From assembly GCA_964543475.1 (NCBI GenBank), contig CAZIYJ010000002.1, forward strand, positions 248,001-312,000: a stretch of 64,000 nucleotides of DNA, given 5' to 3'. The DNA is from JAYSYM01 sp964543475. GTDB taxonomy: Bacteria; Bdellovibrionota; Bdellovibrionia; Bdellovibrionales; JAMPXM01. Of the stretch, positions 17,978 to 28,179 are shown one piece after another (the first letter of the stretch is position 1; each line of letters opens with the position of its first letter). The notes under the pieces are model-generated. The model searched no databases. It was not told the DNA's origin and worked only from the letters and a program-made list of their open reading frames with translations. Both the position numbers and the translations under genes were made by a program.

Positions 17978-20296
17978 CTAGTTTTTAGACTTGCTAGACT
18001 TTCGCACTGATGCTGGAGCTCGCGGAGAAGGCTTAACCGCTCCTTCATTCCAGGCCGGAAATGAAACTTGAATTCGATTATTTTCGAAGAGTTGATAGAG
18101 CAAATAATTTCGCAAAATCGCTTTCACATAAAAGCTCGTTTCACTCCACGGAAGTTCGTCGACCCACAATTCTTCGTCAGGATCACCCGAACGTGACTGA
18201 GATAATTTTTGGAGACTTGGTCGAGATCGAATGAATCGATCGAGACGAGTCGGTCCAGCGTTGTACGCAGCTAATCCGAGCGGCACAAATCCATTATATT
18301 TTTGAATCATCTGAGCGAGATAATAAGTGCCCATGCGAATATTTGTCGCCGGAACAAACATATCTTCAGGAATGTCGAGATCTTTAATTTTTAGTTCAGC
18401 CGCAATCTCTCGCGCGGTTGGAGGAATCATTTGCATGAGACCATACGCGCTTGACGTACTCACCGCTTTCACTTGGTAAGCACTTTCCTGCTTAATCAAA
18501 GCAGCCACTAACTTTGGATCAACTTTACGCGCAGTTGATTGCAGTTGAATGTCAGATTTAAATTCGGTTGGAAAAGAAACATTAAAGAGTGGATCTTTGC
18601 GGAGAGATGGGTCCTCATCCCAAGCTTCGTTGGCTAAGCGCACGGCCGAGCCATATCCAAAAGCCGCTGCATAAACCAATGAAAGCGTCGCTTTTTCTCG
18701 AGGGCGAATTGGATCTGGCCAAAGCTTTAACTCAGCCTGTGCTTCATCTAACCAACCTGCTGAAAGCAACAGACGAACGCGTTCGTAATTTTCTCTTTCA
18801 GTAGCCGTTAGCCAAAGAGTTGTTTCTAATTTTTCTTTGCCTGTGATCTTCTCGAGAATTCCGCCATTTCTTTCAAGCTGCGCGCGCAATCCATAGTAAC
18901 TAAATGGATATTTTGAAATCAAAATATCAGCCGTTGCGTCGGCCTGCTCAGACTTTAATTTTTGCTGTGCTCTCCAAAGCCAGTAGCGCGCGATCACTTC
19001 ATAGTTTTCAGCCTGCGGGAGAACTAGCAATCGCTCGAGCTGCGTAGTCGTGCCGATATATTGTGCTCGACGGTAGTCAATGAGGGCTGAACGTAGCAGA
19101 GCTTCACGAGCCGAAGTTGTTCCGCCATACTCGCTGATCAAAACTTGATAATACTTTTTTGCTTCTAAATATCTTTCGAGATTGAGAGCAGAGTCCGCCG
19201 CAAGTTCGTACATGCGAGAGTTTGGAATTCCTCTCTCGGCATTTGAAATTGCTCTCTCGGCAAGCTTAAGTGAGTCAGCATACTGAGCGCGATTGTAGAT
19301 CACACGAGCCCATTCTGTGAGTCGCTCGCTGTCAGCCTTTGCCATTTCAGCAACTATGTTTTCACGAACAGGAATAAATTTTATATCGGACTTATCGACC
19401 AAACTTAAATAGGCTTCTAGAACACGCTCAGCTGCCCATTTCGCACGAACGCCACCTGGATATTGACGAATTAACTTCATCGCAACTTCAACCGCAGACA
19501 AAAGCTCTCCTGCACCAAGTGCAACTGTCACTTTTTGCACTAAATCAAGTTCGTCTGCCGATACTTCTAGTGCGGCATTAGTAACTTTTTCTGGTTTTAC
19601 AGCTTCGGCTTCTTTGGTCTTTTTCGGAGCGATTGATTCAACTGCCTTAAGGCGTAATCTGACTTCTTCGCTTTCCCCATCATTCATACTTCGAGTAAAA
19701 AACTCTTTTGAGGCATCCCAACGTTGCTGAACAAATGCTAGCTCTCCCATCAATCGGTAAAGCTGCGCCCGATCCTTTTTCTCGAGTTGGACACTCAGTT
19801 TTTGCAACTTGCCAGCAGACTCCCAAGCACGAGAGCGATTCGTCTTAATGTCGGATTCCATCAACCTAAGTCGCGCACTCACCCATGCAGACTTCGCACG
19901 TTGCGCTTGGGCACCGATAAACAATCGGCTCATATCTTTTTCGAAATTGAGCAAGGTGAACACAAGTGGTGCCACATTTGATTTTGATTTTGCCTCTTCA
20001 AGAGCGCATTCAAGCTCAAAGGTAATAATCCAAGGCTGAATTTGTTTGTAGCGAGGATAAGCCTTACGAAGCTCCTGTGCACACGCTGCATTCTGGCCCT
20101 TCAGTTGAAATTCTCGAGCGCGGATTAAGTCGCTCACTTTCGCTGACTTAGTCGATGGTGACTTGCTATCGTAGACCCAGCGAGGAGAAATAAAGTCTGT
20201 TTCAGGCTTCAACTGGTAGCTTTGCAAATTTGCAAAAGTACTTTGCGAAAAAAATGAAAGTAGAACTGCCGAACTTAAGATTTTATTTAATTTCAT
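17978..20296 (-). CDS. slt: Soluble lytic murein transglycosylase (Slt70-like)
   Basis: 772 aa from ATG 20296. This start overlaps the end of the upstream gene by 14 nt and opens a signal peptide (MKLNKILSSAVLLSFFSQSTFA); an earlier in-frame start would place the signal sequence internally. The first ~560 residues are helical and TPR-like, the superhelical U/L domains of Slt70. The C-terminal SLT domain has LIKQESAYQVKAVSTSSAYG with the catalytic Glu, then GLMQMIPPTA and LAAYNAGPTRLDRF. It cleaves the MurNAc-GlcNAc bond in the periplasm. It is the last gene of the overlapping Bat/glycosyltransferase operon. Confidence 0.9.
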   Translation of the reverse strand: MKLNKILSSAVLLSFFSQSTFANLQSYQLKPETDFISPRWVYDSKSPSTKSAKVSDLIRAREFQLKGQNAACAQELRKAYPRYKQIQPWIITFELECALEEAKSKSNVAPLVFTLLNFEKDMSRLFIGAQAQRAKSAWVSARLRLMESDIKTNRSRAWESAGKLQKLSVQLEKKDRAQLYRLMGELAFVQQRWDASKEFFTRSMNDGESEEVRLRLKAVESIAPKKTKEAEAVKPEKVTNAALEVSADELDLVQKVTVALGAGELLSAVEVAMKLIRQYPGGVRAKWAAERVLEAYLSLVDKSDIKFIPVRENIVAEMAKADSERLTEWARVIYNRAQYADSLKLAERAISNAERGIPNSRMYELAADSALNLERYLEAKKYYQVLISEYGGTTSAREALLRSALIDYRRAQYIGTTTQLERLLVLPQAENYEVIARYWLWRAQQKLKSEQADATADILISKYPFSYYGLRAQLERNGGILEKITGKEKLETTLWLTATERENYERVRLLLSAGWLDEAQAELKLWPDPIRPREKATLSLVYAAAFGYGSAVRLANEAWDEDPSLRKDPLFNVSFPTEFKSDIQLQSTARKVDPKLVAALIKQESAYQVKAVSTSSAYGLMQMIPPTAREIAAELKIKDLDIPEDMFVPATNIRMGTYYLAQMIQKYNGFVPLGLAAYNAGPTRLDRFIRSRPSLQKLSQSRSGDPDEELWVDELPWSETSFYVKAILRNYLLYQLFENNRIQVSFPAWNEGAVKPSPRAPASVRKSSKSKN

Positions 20297-21977
20297 AAAT
20301 TGCAATGTCTTCCACAGTTGAAACGTTATTCTCAGGCAATTGCCACGATCGTGCTTGATGGCCAAACAAAGTTCGCTCTTCATTTCCCCAAAAAATATGA
20401 GTTACTCGTAGCTCCTTGGCGAGGTCACGCCAAGCTGGGTCATCACCAAAAATTTTTTTCAATTTGGCTACTTGATCTTGCGCTTGGATCCCGTGTGACC
20501 ACAAATGCCCTTCGTATCCGATCGCTCTTTCTCGACCAAAGAACGTAAGCGGATGGTTATGAGTCGTGGCCGCCAAGAAGACAGCCTCTCTCGGGACCTT
20601 TTGAAGAGCAGATTCTACTTTGGCCAATTCACCCTGATTATAAATCGCCGCTGCGCCAGTAGTAGAAATGATCGATGGCCAGACTGCGCTCAAACCAGAG
20701 AAGCCCAAGATGCCCGCCAAAACAATTTGGATTCCAGGGCGAAGACAAAGGTTAAGCGTCGACCACGCAGAAACCATGAGTAAGTAAGGCCAAATCAAAA
20801 CTTTAATGTTGTCCCAATCCCACGGAGCAACAATGAGGTTAAAGAACAGAGCAAAAAGTGCGAAGTGAAACCAGTACCGCAAAGCCAGTTCTCGATTTGA
20901 TGTTTCAGCTTTGCGATTTACGAAAGCCATAACGGTGAAATAGACGCCGATTCCAACTGCAAAGTACAAGTAAGGACCGAAATTATAATTTAGAAAATTA
21001 AAAATGCTCTGCTGCGTATTGGTCCAACCCCACTGCCAACGCAAAAACGAACCATTTTTGAGTCCTACCAATGAATAGATAACAAATGCTGAGCCAATCG
21101 GAACAGCTATGAGAAGTGGTGAGAAGAATCGACGGACATCTTTTCTCAAGAACGCTTCACCGCCAATAATAAGACTTACAATCGCAAACGAATGCAGATG
21201 GAAGAATGCGAGCGCCCCCCACATAAGACCAAATGTCCAGCTCAGCTTTTCTGGTTTGCGAGCACGCAAAATGAGATACAAGCCTGCAGGGAGCGCAAAT
21301 AAAAATCCCCGTTGAGTTGTTATGACCGCGAGAAAAATGTTCTTCCATGCAAGAGCAGATTGAATTTCTGCGGGCGAGCTATTCGTTGCAGCCCAGCCAG
21401 CAAATCCTCCACTCAGAAAAAGTGCGATTAAGCCCCACCAGCTTGCTGCAATTCGAACCATTCGTACAGTCAACGCACAACAGATGATTCCGACAATAAA
21501 TAAATGAGCCGGAAGTCGCACTCCCACGGCATCCCAAAGTGCATTGTAAAGATCGATGCCGAGTGGATAGCGAAGTAAATCTAAACTAAACGAGGGGTTG
21601 ATCCACGGAAAACTTGATCCACTCGAAATTTGTCGGATGTAGTTGATGTGCAATGGCAAATCGCCAAAGTTATTCACATTTAGAGTTTTGTATTCGGATC
21701 CCACTTCATAGAACATATATAAAAAGTGGCGATAACTGAGATACATCACAAACGCTACAACTGCTCGCTCTAACCAAAGAGTTTCAGATGATTTATTCTT
21801 TTGGTCATTAAAAAGAGTTTTAGAAACTGCATCTGCGCTAGAAATAAAGTAGCTAGCAATAGCTCCGAGGAGAAGCGCAAAGGCTGAACTCATCGGTCCA
21901 AGTGATCCACCCACTGCCGCAAAAACAAGAGCAATGAGCGATGAACATGCCATCTGCCACAAAAGAAAAAGTGTCAT
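20283..21977 (-). CDS. Polytopic membrane protein, GT-C glycosyltransferase-like
   Basis: 564 aa with roughly ten hydrophobic helices and a soluble C-terminal part (about 440-564). The long extracytoplasmic loop after the early helices (FGDLPLHINYIRQISSGSSFPWINP) carries an Asp in the place where GT-C enzymes keep their catalytic acidic residue. The family cannot be named with certainty. The start is fixed by a 4-nt ATGA overlap with the gene at 21974, and the 3' end overlaps slt by 14 nt. Probably transfers sugars from lipid donors on the outer face of the inner membrane (inference). Confidence 0.6.
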   Translation of the reverse strand: MTLFLLWQMACSSLIALVFAAVGGSLGPMSSAFALLLGAIASYFISSADAVSKTLFNDQKNKSSETLWLERAVVAFVMYLSYRHFLYMFYEVGSEYKTLNVNNFGDLPLHINYIRQISSGSSFPWINPSFSLDLLRYPLGIDLYNALWDAVGVRLPAHLFIVGIICCALTVRMVRIAASWWGLIALFLSGGFAGWAATNSSPAEIQSALAWKNIFLAVITTQRGFLFALPAGLYLILRARKPEKLSWTFGLMWGALAFFHLHSFAIVSLIIGGEAFLRKDVRRFFSPLLIAVPIGSAFVIYSLVGLKNGSFLRWQWGWTNTQQSIFNFLNYNFGPYLYFAVGIGVYFTVMAFVNRKAETSNRELALRYWFHFALFALFFNLIVAPWDWDNIKVLIWPYLLMVSAWSTLNLCLRPGIQIVLAGILGFSGLSAVWPSIISTTGAAAIYNQGELAKVESALQKVPREAVFLAATTHNHPLTFFGRERAIGYEGHLWSHGIQAQDQVAKLKKIFGDDPAWRDLAKELRVTHIFWGNEERTLFGHQARSWQLPENNVSTVEDIAIYEIK

Positions 21978-23476
21978 TGCTTACCCTTCTCTTCAGTGCC
22001 ATCGGGGATTAAGCCATCAAACATTGAAGCTCTGAAGAGAGCAAACCCAGGGCCGTAGGCCGAGCGAAGCTGCAATGGCAGTCGATAGAATTTAGATTCA
22101 AGCTTCTCTTCGATAGCAACGCTATTTTTAGAGTCGTATAAAATGACATCGGCGGTTTTCAGACGTTCTTGCTCGAGAGATGCAATTGGCATGAAGTGCA
22201 AGTTTGGAAATCGACCAAATATCCAGGGAAATGGCCAGCCTTCATCTGTCATCACTTCTACCCGCATATTAAAGTCTGCTGGCCTGCGCTCAATCTGCAG
22301 ATTCACAAGATCCATAAGTACTTTTATGTCTTTTGTACTCTGAACATAGACGTAGGGCTCTTGATCATTCGTGTATTCAACAAAATTCAGTCTCAGTGTC
22401 TGCACTATCGGCGACAAAAGAATCAGAGTAATCGCCACAAGCAAAAGCTTTGAAGGAAATCGATTTCGAACACTCTCAATCGCCCAGCCCAAAACAAAAG
22501 CTAGCGGCCACAACACTCCCATAACTAGCCACGGTGTTTTGTAAGGGATTATTGAGTACGCAAGCCAAGTTCCAAAGCCGATGAGGGCAAAGATTCGAAG
22601 ATGAGGATTACCTTTTTTTAAAGTCGCAAGAGGAGTAAGAGCTAAACCCAAAAGGATTGGCCATTCGTAGCGAGCCAGTAAAAAAATCCAATAGAGAAAT
22701 GGCTTTTCGTGACCGCTTTTACCCGAACCAGTTTTGCTCCATATCGCGAAGGCATCGAAAAACTCTCTAAACGCTTTTGGCTCCGAGAATAAATTTGAAA
22801 ACAAGCCAAATAGAATCAGCGCAGCGATGCCACACACCTGAAGCATTCGATAGATTTCAGATTGAGTGAGAGAAAGCTTTGGCGATTGATCGGCCGGCTG
22901 CCGCATTACTTTCTGTACTGTTTTTAAAACTGCGATCGCAATCGCCCAAGTTCCCAGGAAAATAAAGAATGTCTCTTTGGTTGTCGCGAGAATCAAAACA
23001 CTGAAAACCATTTGAGAAAATGCGATCCAACTTCGATTTTCGCGCCAAGTCCAAAAACCTAAACTAAACAGCAGTTGTGCAAAAATAAAAAGAGTTTCAT
23101 GAATTGCATAGCGTGAGTAAAAAACAAAAGCTGGGCTGATCGCTATAAAAATTGCTGCCCAAGATGCAACATTGCCGACGAATCGGCGATGCGCGAGAAC
23201 TAAGTAAATACATCCAATCGAAAGAAGTCCGGTAGCTGCACGCATGACCTCAACACTTCTGCCAAACAAGAGTTCAAAAAGCTGTAGATAGTAAAAGTAG
23301 AGGGGGCCGTGAAAGTTATTCGGGTCGTAATTATAGAAGCCCCTGTCCCAAACCTGCATCACAAACCAGCCATTGATACTTTCATCAAAATGCGGCGGCT
23401 TCCAACCTAGAAATACGAAACGCAGCGCAACTGCGATGACGAAAGTTAAAATAAAAAGAAAACGGTTTCGACTCAT
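21974..23476 (-). CDS. Polytopic membrane protein, GT-C glycosyltransferase family (TIGR03663-like)
   Basis: 500 aa with about ten membrane helices. The first periplasmic loop has HFDES, the acidic motif typical of GT-C enzymes such as PMT/ArnT, followed by FHGPLYFYYLQLFELLFG, which matches my memory of the TIGR03663 membrane family. Members are thought to move sugars from polyprenyl phosphate donors to proteins or envelope glycans. ATGA overlaps join it to BatD upstream and to the gene at 20283 downstream, so it is translated as part of the Bat operon. The substrate is unknown. Confidence 0.65.
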   Translation of the reverse strand: MSRNRFLFILTFVIAVALRFVFLGWKPPHFDESINGWFVMQVWDRGFYNYDPNNFHGPLYFYYLQLFELLFGRSVEVMRAATGLLSIGCIYLVLAHRRFVGNVASWAAIFIAISPAFVFYSRYAIHETLFIFAQLLFSLGFWTWRENRSWIAFSQMVFSVLILATTKETFFIFLGTWAIAIAVLKTVQKVMRQPADQSPKLSLTQSEIYRMLQVCGIAALILFGLFSNLFSEPKAFREFFDAFAIWSKTGSGKSGHEKPFLYWIFLLARYEWPILLGLALTPLATLKKGNPHLRIFALIGFGTWLAYSIIPYKTPWLVMGVLWPLAFVLGWAIESVRNRFPSKLLLVAITLILLSPIVQTLRLNFVEYTNDQEPYVYVQSTKDIKVLMDLVNLQIERRPADFNMRVEVMTDEGWPFPWIFGRFPNLHFMPIASLEQERLKTADVILYDSKNSVAIEEKLESKFYRLPLQLRSAYGPGFALFRASMFDGLIPDGTEEKGKQ

Positions 23477-25410
23477 GCTCTCGATTCAACGGTGTTTTCT
23501 GCGCTCGAAGCAGAAGCTAAACGAATTGCGTTTTGCATCTGTTTTTCAAAATCATCAACTAGAGGAGTTAAATTTTGCTTCTCCTTGAGACTACCAACAA
23601 CTTCTGCAGGTGCAAACGTCAATGCTTGAAATTTATCCATAAGCTTTGAAACTGGCTTTGCAAGTTCCTGCCGAAGACTCGGCGGCATCTTATTGAATAG
23701 CTTTTCAAGTTCGACGTCGGCTCCGCGCTCACCAGTAAGTTCGCCAAGTATAACGCTACAGGTGTTGGTTACTTCTGCTCCCACCGCTCGCCACTGATCT
23801 TGAGCCAGAAGAGTTCGAACTTTACGCATTCGAGCTGTCAGCTTTCTAGTTAAATCTTTTTTGCGATTCCCCCAACCGTATTCGCGTCTTGCGTGAAGCA
23901 ATAAGCCAATACTCACTAGGCAGAGCATCACACTGTAAATACTCAGTTGCTGCGTCAGCGAAGATTCGTGGGCTGCGCGCCACTCGGCAGCGATCACTGG
24001 CGCCTGAGGCTCCCTCGGTGCCCGTTCAGAACCACTCCCCACTAACGGACTAGCAGCCACTGATCCGCCTTGGCCCTTTTGCACATTGATTGTGAGCGGT
24101 TCAGTGCTTCGAGTGACATATTGTTTTGTCACAGGATCAAAAATTGAAGCAGTAATTGGCGGAATCGTGAATTGTCCTTCACGGCGAGGAATAAGCGACA
24201 AACTAAACTCTTTATAGCTAGTTCCCGCCTTAAAAAACTTAGCATCTTTTTGGGTGTCGTATAACTCGAGTCCCTCAGGTGGTTGAAACGGAGGAATATC
24301 GATGAGCTTTGCGTTTCCGGCACCGTCAAATCGAATTTTTAAAATGAACGGCTGATTTGATAAAATCCCCTGAGAATCGATTCCCGCTGTGACTCGGAAT
24401 TGACCGACGGCCCCAGAAAAATCTGAAGGGCGACCTTGCACAGGTAAATCTTTAACGGTCACTTTCACCGGCAGAGATGATTTTGTGAATTGGTATACTT
24501 TTGCATTAAAGCCGAATGCATCTCCGACAATGACAGAGCATTTTGCTGTGTAAGAATCGATGACCGCGACTCCCGCTTTAATCGGAAAAAGTGCAAACGA
24601 CGCAAGGAGCGCCTTTCGATACGGGACGCCGTTAACAATTTCTTCGGTGAAGTTTAACTGCGTTGCCATCTCGATGTCTTCTTTCCAGAAGCCTTTTAGC
24701 GATGGGTACTTTAATGTGTCGATGTCACGAATGTTGCCTTTAGTGTAAAGATACCAGCTCGCAGTAATCTGCTCTGAGACATAAGCCTCTGACTTATCGA
24801 CTTCTACTTGAATATGAAATGCTTCGTTGGGATTAAAGGGCTGCGAACCAAATGTATTCGCACCTGGGTTCGGCAGCATTCTTCGGCGGAGCAATTGCGC
24901 AAACGGATCAAGATCTTCGTCATCTTCAAAAATATCGGGAGGCAAACCTGGATTTCCAGGCACATTCGGCCTTTGAACTCCCGAACCTCGATTAACACCC
25001 TTGATCACTTTTACGGTAATGGGCTTTGTCGTGTAGGTTTTTCCATCGACATCAACTTGGGCAGCCGGAATTCTGAGAATTCCTTCGCCTCGAGGCTGGA
25101 GTTGAAAATTGAAATGTTGAGTGCGAACTGAACTAAACTCTCTTCGACCCTGTGCCGTAATAATCATTTGTGAACGACTATCTTCAGAGCTCCACTCATT
25201 GATAACACTAAAACTTTCTAATCGAGGAAGCTGCGGATGACTAAGGTTCACTCTTTCAGTCATGCTAATACTGATCGAGTAAACAAATGTGTCGCCGGGC
25301 TCCATCTCATTGCGATCGACTGTTGCTTGAACAGTCACCTCAGCCAAAGCCAAGAACGAAAACAAATTTAGAAGGAGAAAAATAACCGGCGCAATGAATC
25401 TGCAGTTCAT
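23473..25410 (-). CDS. batD: BatD, oxygen-tolerance operon membrane protein
   Basis: 645 aa from ATG 25410, which shares one base with the stop of the preceding gene (TAATG). Signal peptide, then Ig-like beta domains (EVTVQATVDRNEMEPGDTFVYSISI opens the first), a Gly/Pro-rich spacer around 165-175, a transmembrane helix at about 505-525 and a cytoplasmic helical tail. This is the BatD layout. The Bat proteins, with BatA/BatB, form an envelope complex linked to stress tolerance; the exact function is not settled. The stop overlaps the next gene by ATGA. Confidence 0.85.
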   Translation of the reverse strand: MNCRFIAPVIFLLLNLFSFLALAEVTVQATVDRNEMEPGDTFVYSISISMTERVNLSHPQLPRLESFSVINEWSSEDSRSQMIITAQGRREFSSVRTQHFNFQLQPRGEGILRIPAAQVDVDGKTYTTKPITVKVIKGVNRGSGVQRPNVPGNPGLPPDIFEDDEDLDPFAQLLRRRMLPNPGANTFGSQPFNPNEAFHIQVEVDKSEAYVSEQITASWYLYTKGNIRDIDTLKYPSLKGFWKEDIEMATQLNFTEEIVNGVPYRKALLASFALFPIKAGVAVIDSYTAKCSVIVGDAFGFNAKVYQFTKSSLPVKVTVKDLPVQGRPSDFSGAVGQFRVTAGIDSQGILSNQPFILKIRFDGAGNAKLIDIPPFQPPEGLELYDTQKDAKFFKAGTSYKEFSLSLIPRREGQFTIPPITASIFDPVTKQYVTRSTEPLTINVQKGQGGSVAASPLVGSGSERAPREPQAPVIAAEWRAAHESSLTQQLSIYSVMLCLVSIGLLLHARREYGWGNRKKDLTRKLTARMRKVRTLLAQDQWRAVGAEVTNTCSVILGELTGERGADVELEKLFNKMPPSLRQELAKPVSKLMDKFQALTFAPAEVVGSLKEKQNLTPLVDDFEKQMQNAIRLASASSAENTVESRA

Positions 25411-26108
25411 TACCAATCCTTTTCTTTAGGTGCTGACTTCATTTTTTCATTTTGGAACTTAGCCCTAATTTGCTCTTCTTGGCGCTTAAGCTCCTCAACG
25501 ATACGATTGACGTCTTGCTGAGACATTTCTTTACTATCAAATGGTTTTGGCTGCGACTTTTGCTGCTGCTTCTTTTGTTCACCTTGTTTCGGCTGAGGCT
25601 TTTGCTGCTGGTTGCCGTCTCCGCCTTCGTCTTGCTTCTGATCTTTATTGTCTTCACCACCGCCACCACTTTGCGAGCGAGTGAGAAGTTCGATATTTGT
25701 TTTTACCTCGACTGAGTCAGGCTTAATCGCAAGTGCACGCTGATAAAAATCTAGAGCAGCATCAATTTGCTTCACTTCACTACTACTGACAGCGGCATTA
25801 AAGAGCGAAGCAAACTCGGCCTCATTGTTCTTAGATGCATTAGCAAGCGCAGCTGCTTGCTCGAATTCCTTTTGCGCTTTTTCGAACTCTTTATTTGCAT
25901 AATAAGATGCACCAAGATTGAAATGCGCCTCAGGAGAGAACGGAATTTCAGCTAAGGATTGCGCAAAATAGTTATGCGCATCGCTTCCGCGCTCCTCTTT
26001 GAAGGCTCGTACACCTTCGCGGTTCAACCAAATACCTTTGAGCTCTCCAGCTTCAACAACCGAAGAAACACATAATAGAAAAGAGACAAAGGTAAAACGA
26101 ATTATCAT
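25410..26108 (-). CDS. batC: BatC-like TPR protein
   Basis: 232 aa from ATG 26108, which overlaps the BatB stop by ATGA. Signal peptide (MIIRFTFVSFLLCVSSVVEA), then about three TPR units (PEAHFNLGASYYANKEFEKA, DAALDFYQRALAIKPDS), then a Gln/Lys/Gly-rich low-complexity segment (about 145-190) and a charged helical end. TPR proteins in this position of the Bat operon are called BatC or BatE; the label is by position and layout. Confidence 0.8.
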   Translation of the reverse strand: MIIRFTFVSFLLCVSSVVEAGELKGIWLNREGVRAFKEERGSDAHNYFAQSLAEIPFSPEAHFNLGASYYANKEFEKAQKEFEQAAALANASKNNEAEFASLFNAAVSSSEVKQIDAALDFYQRALAIKPDSVEVKTNIELLTRSQSGGGGEDNKDQKQDEGGDGNQQQKPQPKQGEQKKQQQKSQPKPFDSKEMSQQDVNRIVEELKRQEEQIRAKFQNEKMKSAPKEKDW

Positions 26109-27169
26109 TTTACAGCCACCTCGAAACGACCTCGCCAAATTCGTCCTGCAGATTGACGGTCACCTAGCAAAAGTTCAAGTAACGCGAAGAGAAGACCGGC
26201 AATAAGGAAGTATTGATATTTCTCATCGTAACTTGTCGACATTTCCGAGGCAAATTGCGCCTTCTCAAGTTTATCAAGCTCAGCTTTAATGGTGCGTGCG
26301 TCGTTCGCTCCAAACGAAATATGATGAAAACTCCCTTTGCCTGCTGCCGCAATCTCTCTGAGGGCCGTACCCTTCACTTGGGTAATGACTTCTTTTCCAG
26401 CCTGATCTTTTTTGTATCCACGTAAGTAGCCTCGTTCATCGCGAATTGGAATTGGGGCCCCTCGCTCAGTACCAAACGCTATTGAGAAAATGCGCATACC
26501 AGTTTGCGCAGCCTTCTTAGCTTCTTCGATCGCACCTTTTTCTTGATCTTCACCATCAGAGGCAATCAACACCACACGCGAAACTGTGACGCCTTCATCA
26601 GGGTCGACCCCTCCACGCTCGAATGCTTCTCGAGCCTCTGCAATCGCTTTCTTAAAATCAGTTCCCTGATTCTCGACCGAAATCGGACTCAGGCTCTCAA
26701 CGAACATCTTGAGGGCAGCTTTGTCGGTCGTCAGAGGCGAAACCAAAGTTGCTGAACCTGCAAATGCAATCAGTCCAACTTTGTCACCACCGAGCAAATC
26801 TAATAATCGAAGCAGCTCCGATTTAGCAAAGCCAAGTCGACTCGGCTTTATGTCTTCAGCGAGCATGCTGTTCGACACATCGACCGCAATCATCAGCTCA
26901 ACGCCTTCACTCTTGATGGCTTGTTGGCCACGACCCGTTTGAGGTCTGGCTAATGCAATCACAAAACAGGTTAGCGCAAGCGAGAAAAGGATTAAACGCA
27001 ATCGTCGCCGCCCAGGCGATCTTGATGAAGTAAGGAATGGCGAAAGACGCTTTCCGAAGGCCTTAACGAGCTGCTTTGAAAAACGTTTCTGAGCAACTGT
27101 TGCAATTATGATGATCACCGGAAGAAACCACAACCATTGCAGAGCAGAAGGATTGGCAAAACGAAACAT
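26105..27169 (-). CDS. batB: BatB, von Willebrand factor A membrane protein
   Basis: 354 aa. Two N-terminal membrane helices (about 12-27 and 58-75), a VWA domain from about residue 88 with the MIDAS motif VDVSNSM, a later LIASDGED metal site, and a C-terminal helix (about 318-338). The first ATG shares a base with the BatA stop (TAATG). BatA and BatB are paralogues and are thought to form a membrane complex with BatC and BatD. Confidence 0.9.
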   Translation of the reverse strand: MFRFANPSALQWLWFLPVIIIIATVAQKRFSKQLVKAFGKRLSPFLTSSRSPGRRRLRLILFSLALTCFVIALARPQTGRGQQAIKSEGVELMIAVDVSNSMLAEDIKPSRLGFAKSELLRLLDLLGGDKVGLIAFAGSATLVSPLTTDKAALKMFVESLSPISVENQGTDFKKAIAEAREAFERGGVDPDEGVTVSRVVLIASDGEDQEKGAIEEAKKAAQTGMRIFSIAFGTERGAPIPIRDERGYLRGYKKDQAGKEVITQVKGTALREIAAAGKGSFHHISFGANDARTIKAELDKLEKAQFASEMSTSYDEKYQYFLIAGLLFALLELLLGDRQSAGRIWRGRFEVAVK

Positions 27170-28179
27170 TACGGCCCCCTTCTGAATAAGGTTAGTTCAA
27201 GCAACTTTGAAAAAATGAAAAGTAATACTCCGGCCAGCAGCCAGGGCTCAAACTTTTCAGAATACTTCGTGAATTGGCTTGTTTCGATTTTCGTCTTCTC
27301 AAGGCGCGCGATATCTGCGAATACTTTTTGTAGGCCGCCGCTAGTAGTCGCGCGATAATACTTCCCGCCAGTTTGAGATGCGAACTTCCCTAAAAGATCG
27401 TCGTTCACCGAGCTATGAATTGGCTGATAGCGTTTTACTTTTCGACCGAACGCATCTTCTGTTTCAATCGGTAACTGAGCATCACCGTCAACACCTGCGC
27501 CGATTGAGTAAATTTTGATTCCGTATCCTTTTGCAATTTCTAGTGCCGTTTCAGGGTCAATTGTTCCTGAGTTATTTTCTCCGTCTGTCATAAAAACAAT
27601 GACCTTCGATGTCGCAGTCGACTCTTTTAGTCGAGCTGCACCTAATGCCAAAGCATTGCCAATGGCTGTCCCCATCTTAATGTTTCGAGAGATTTTCGTG
27701 TTATTAATACTCTCGACTAAAAGTTTGTAATCGAGCGTTGGTGGAACGCGCGTAAAAGCTTCACCTGCAAAAATCACGTAACCAATTCGATCCGAGAATC
27801 GAGATTTAACAAAATCTGCCATGATTTTTTTGCTGGCTTCGAGGCGATTTTGAAAAGGCGGCATATCTTCGATCAGCATAGAATCTGAAATATCGATCAC
27901 CAGGAGCATATCAATGCCCTCAACACTCTTCTTAACTTTAGTATCTGCAAGCTGGGGTCGAGCAAGCGAGACAACGATTAAGGCGAGCGCGCCAAACATA
28001 AGTACCTGCGGAAGAAAACTTAACTTCGCTCTCAATCCGGTCGGAAGATTTTTGAATGCAGAAACACTACTTACTTGCAGTGTTGGCAAAAGTTGACGCT
28101 TACGCCATATGCGATAGAAAAAGACTGCTATTATCGGAATCAGAAAGGCGAATGCCCAAGTCGCTGACCAAACTGTCAT
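27169..28179 (-). CDS. batA: BatA, von Willebrand factor A membrane protein
   Basis: 336 aa with the same fold as BatB: N-terminal helices (about 7-23 and 57-72), a VWA domain with the MIDAS motif VIDISDSM near residue 95 and FMTDGENN, and a C-terminal helix (about 310-330). It overlaps the preceding gene by ATGA and the next by one base. Confidence 0.9.
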   Translation of the reverse strand: MTVWSATWAFAFLIPIIAVFFYRIWRKRQLLPTLQVSSVSAFKNLPTGLRAKLSFLPQVLMFGALALIVVSLARPQLADTKVKKSVEGIDMLLVIDISDSMLIEDMPPFQNRLEASKKIMADFVKSRFSDRIGYVIFAGEAFTRVPPTLDYKLLVESINNTKISRNIKMGTAIGNALALGAARLKESTATSKVIVFMTDGENNSGTIDPETALEIAKGYGIKIYSIGAGVDGDAQLPIETEDAFGRKVKRYQPIHSSVNDDLLGKFASQTGGKYYRATTSGGLQKVFADIARLEKTKIETSQFTKYSEKFEPWLLAGVLLFIFSKLLELTLFRRGP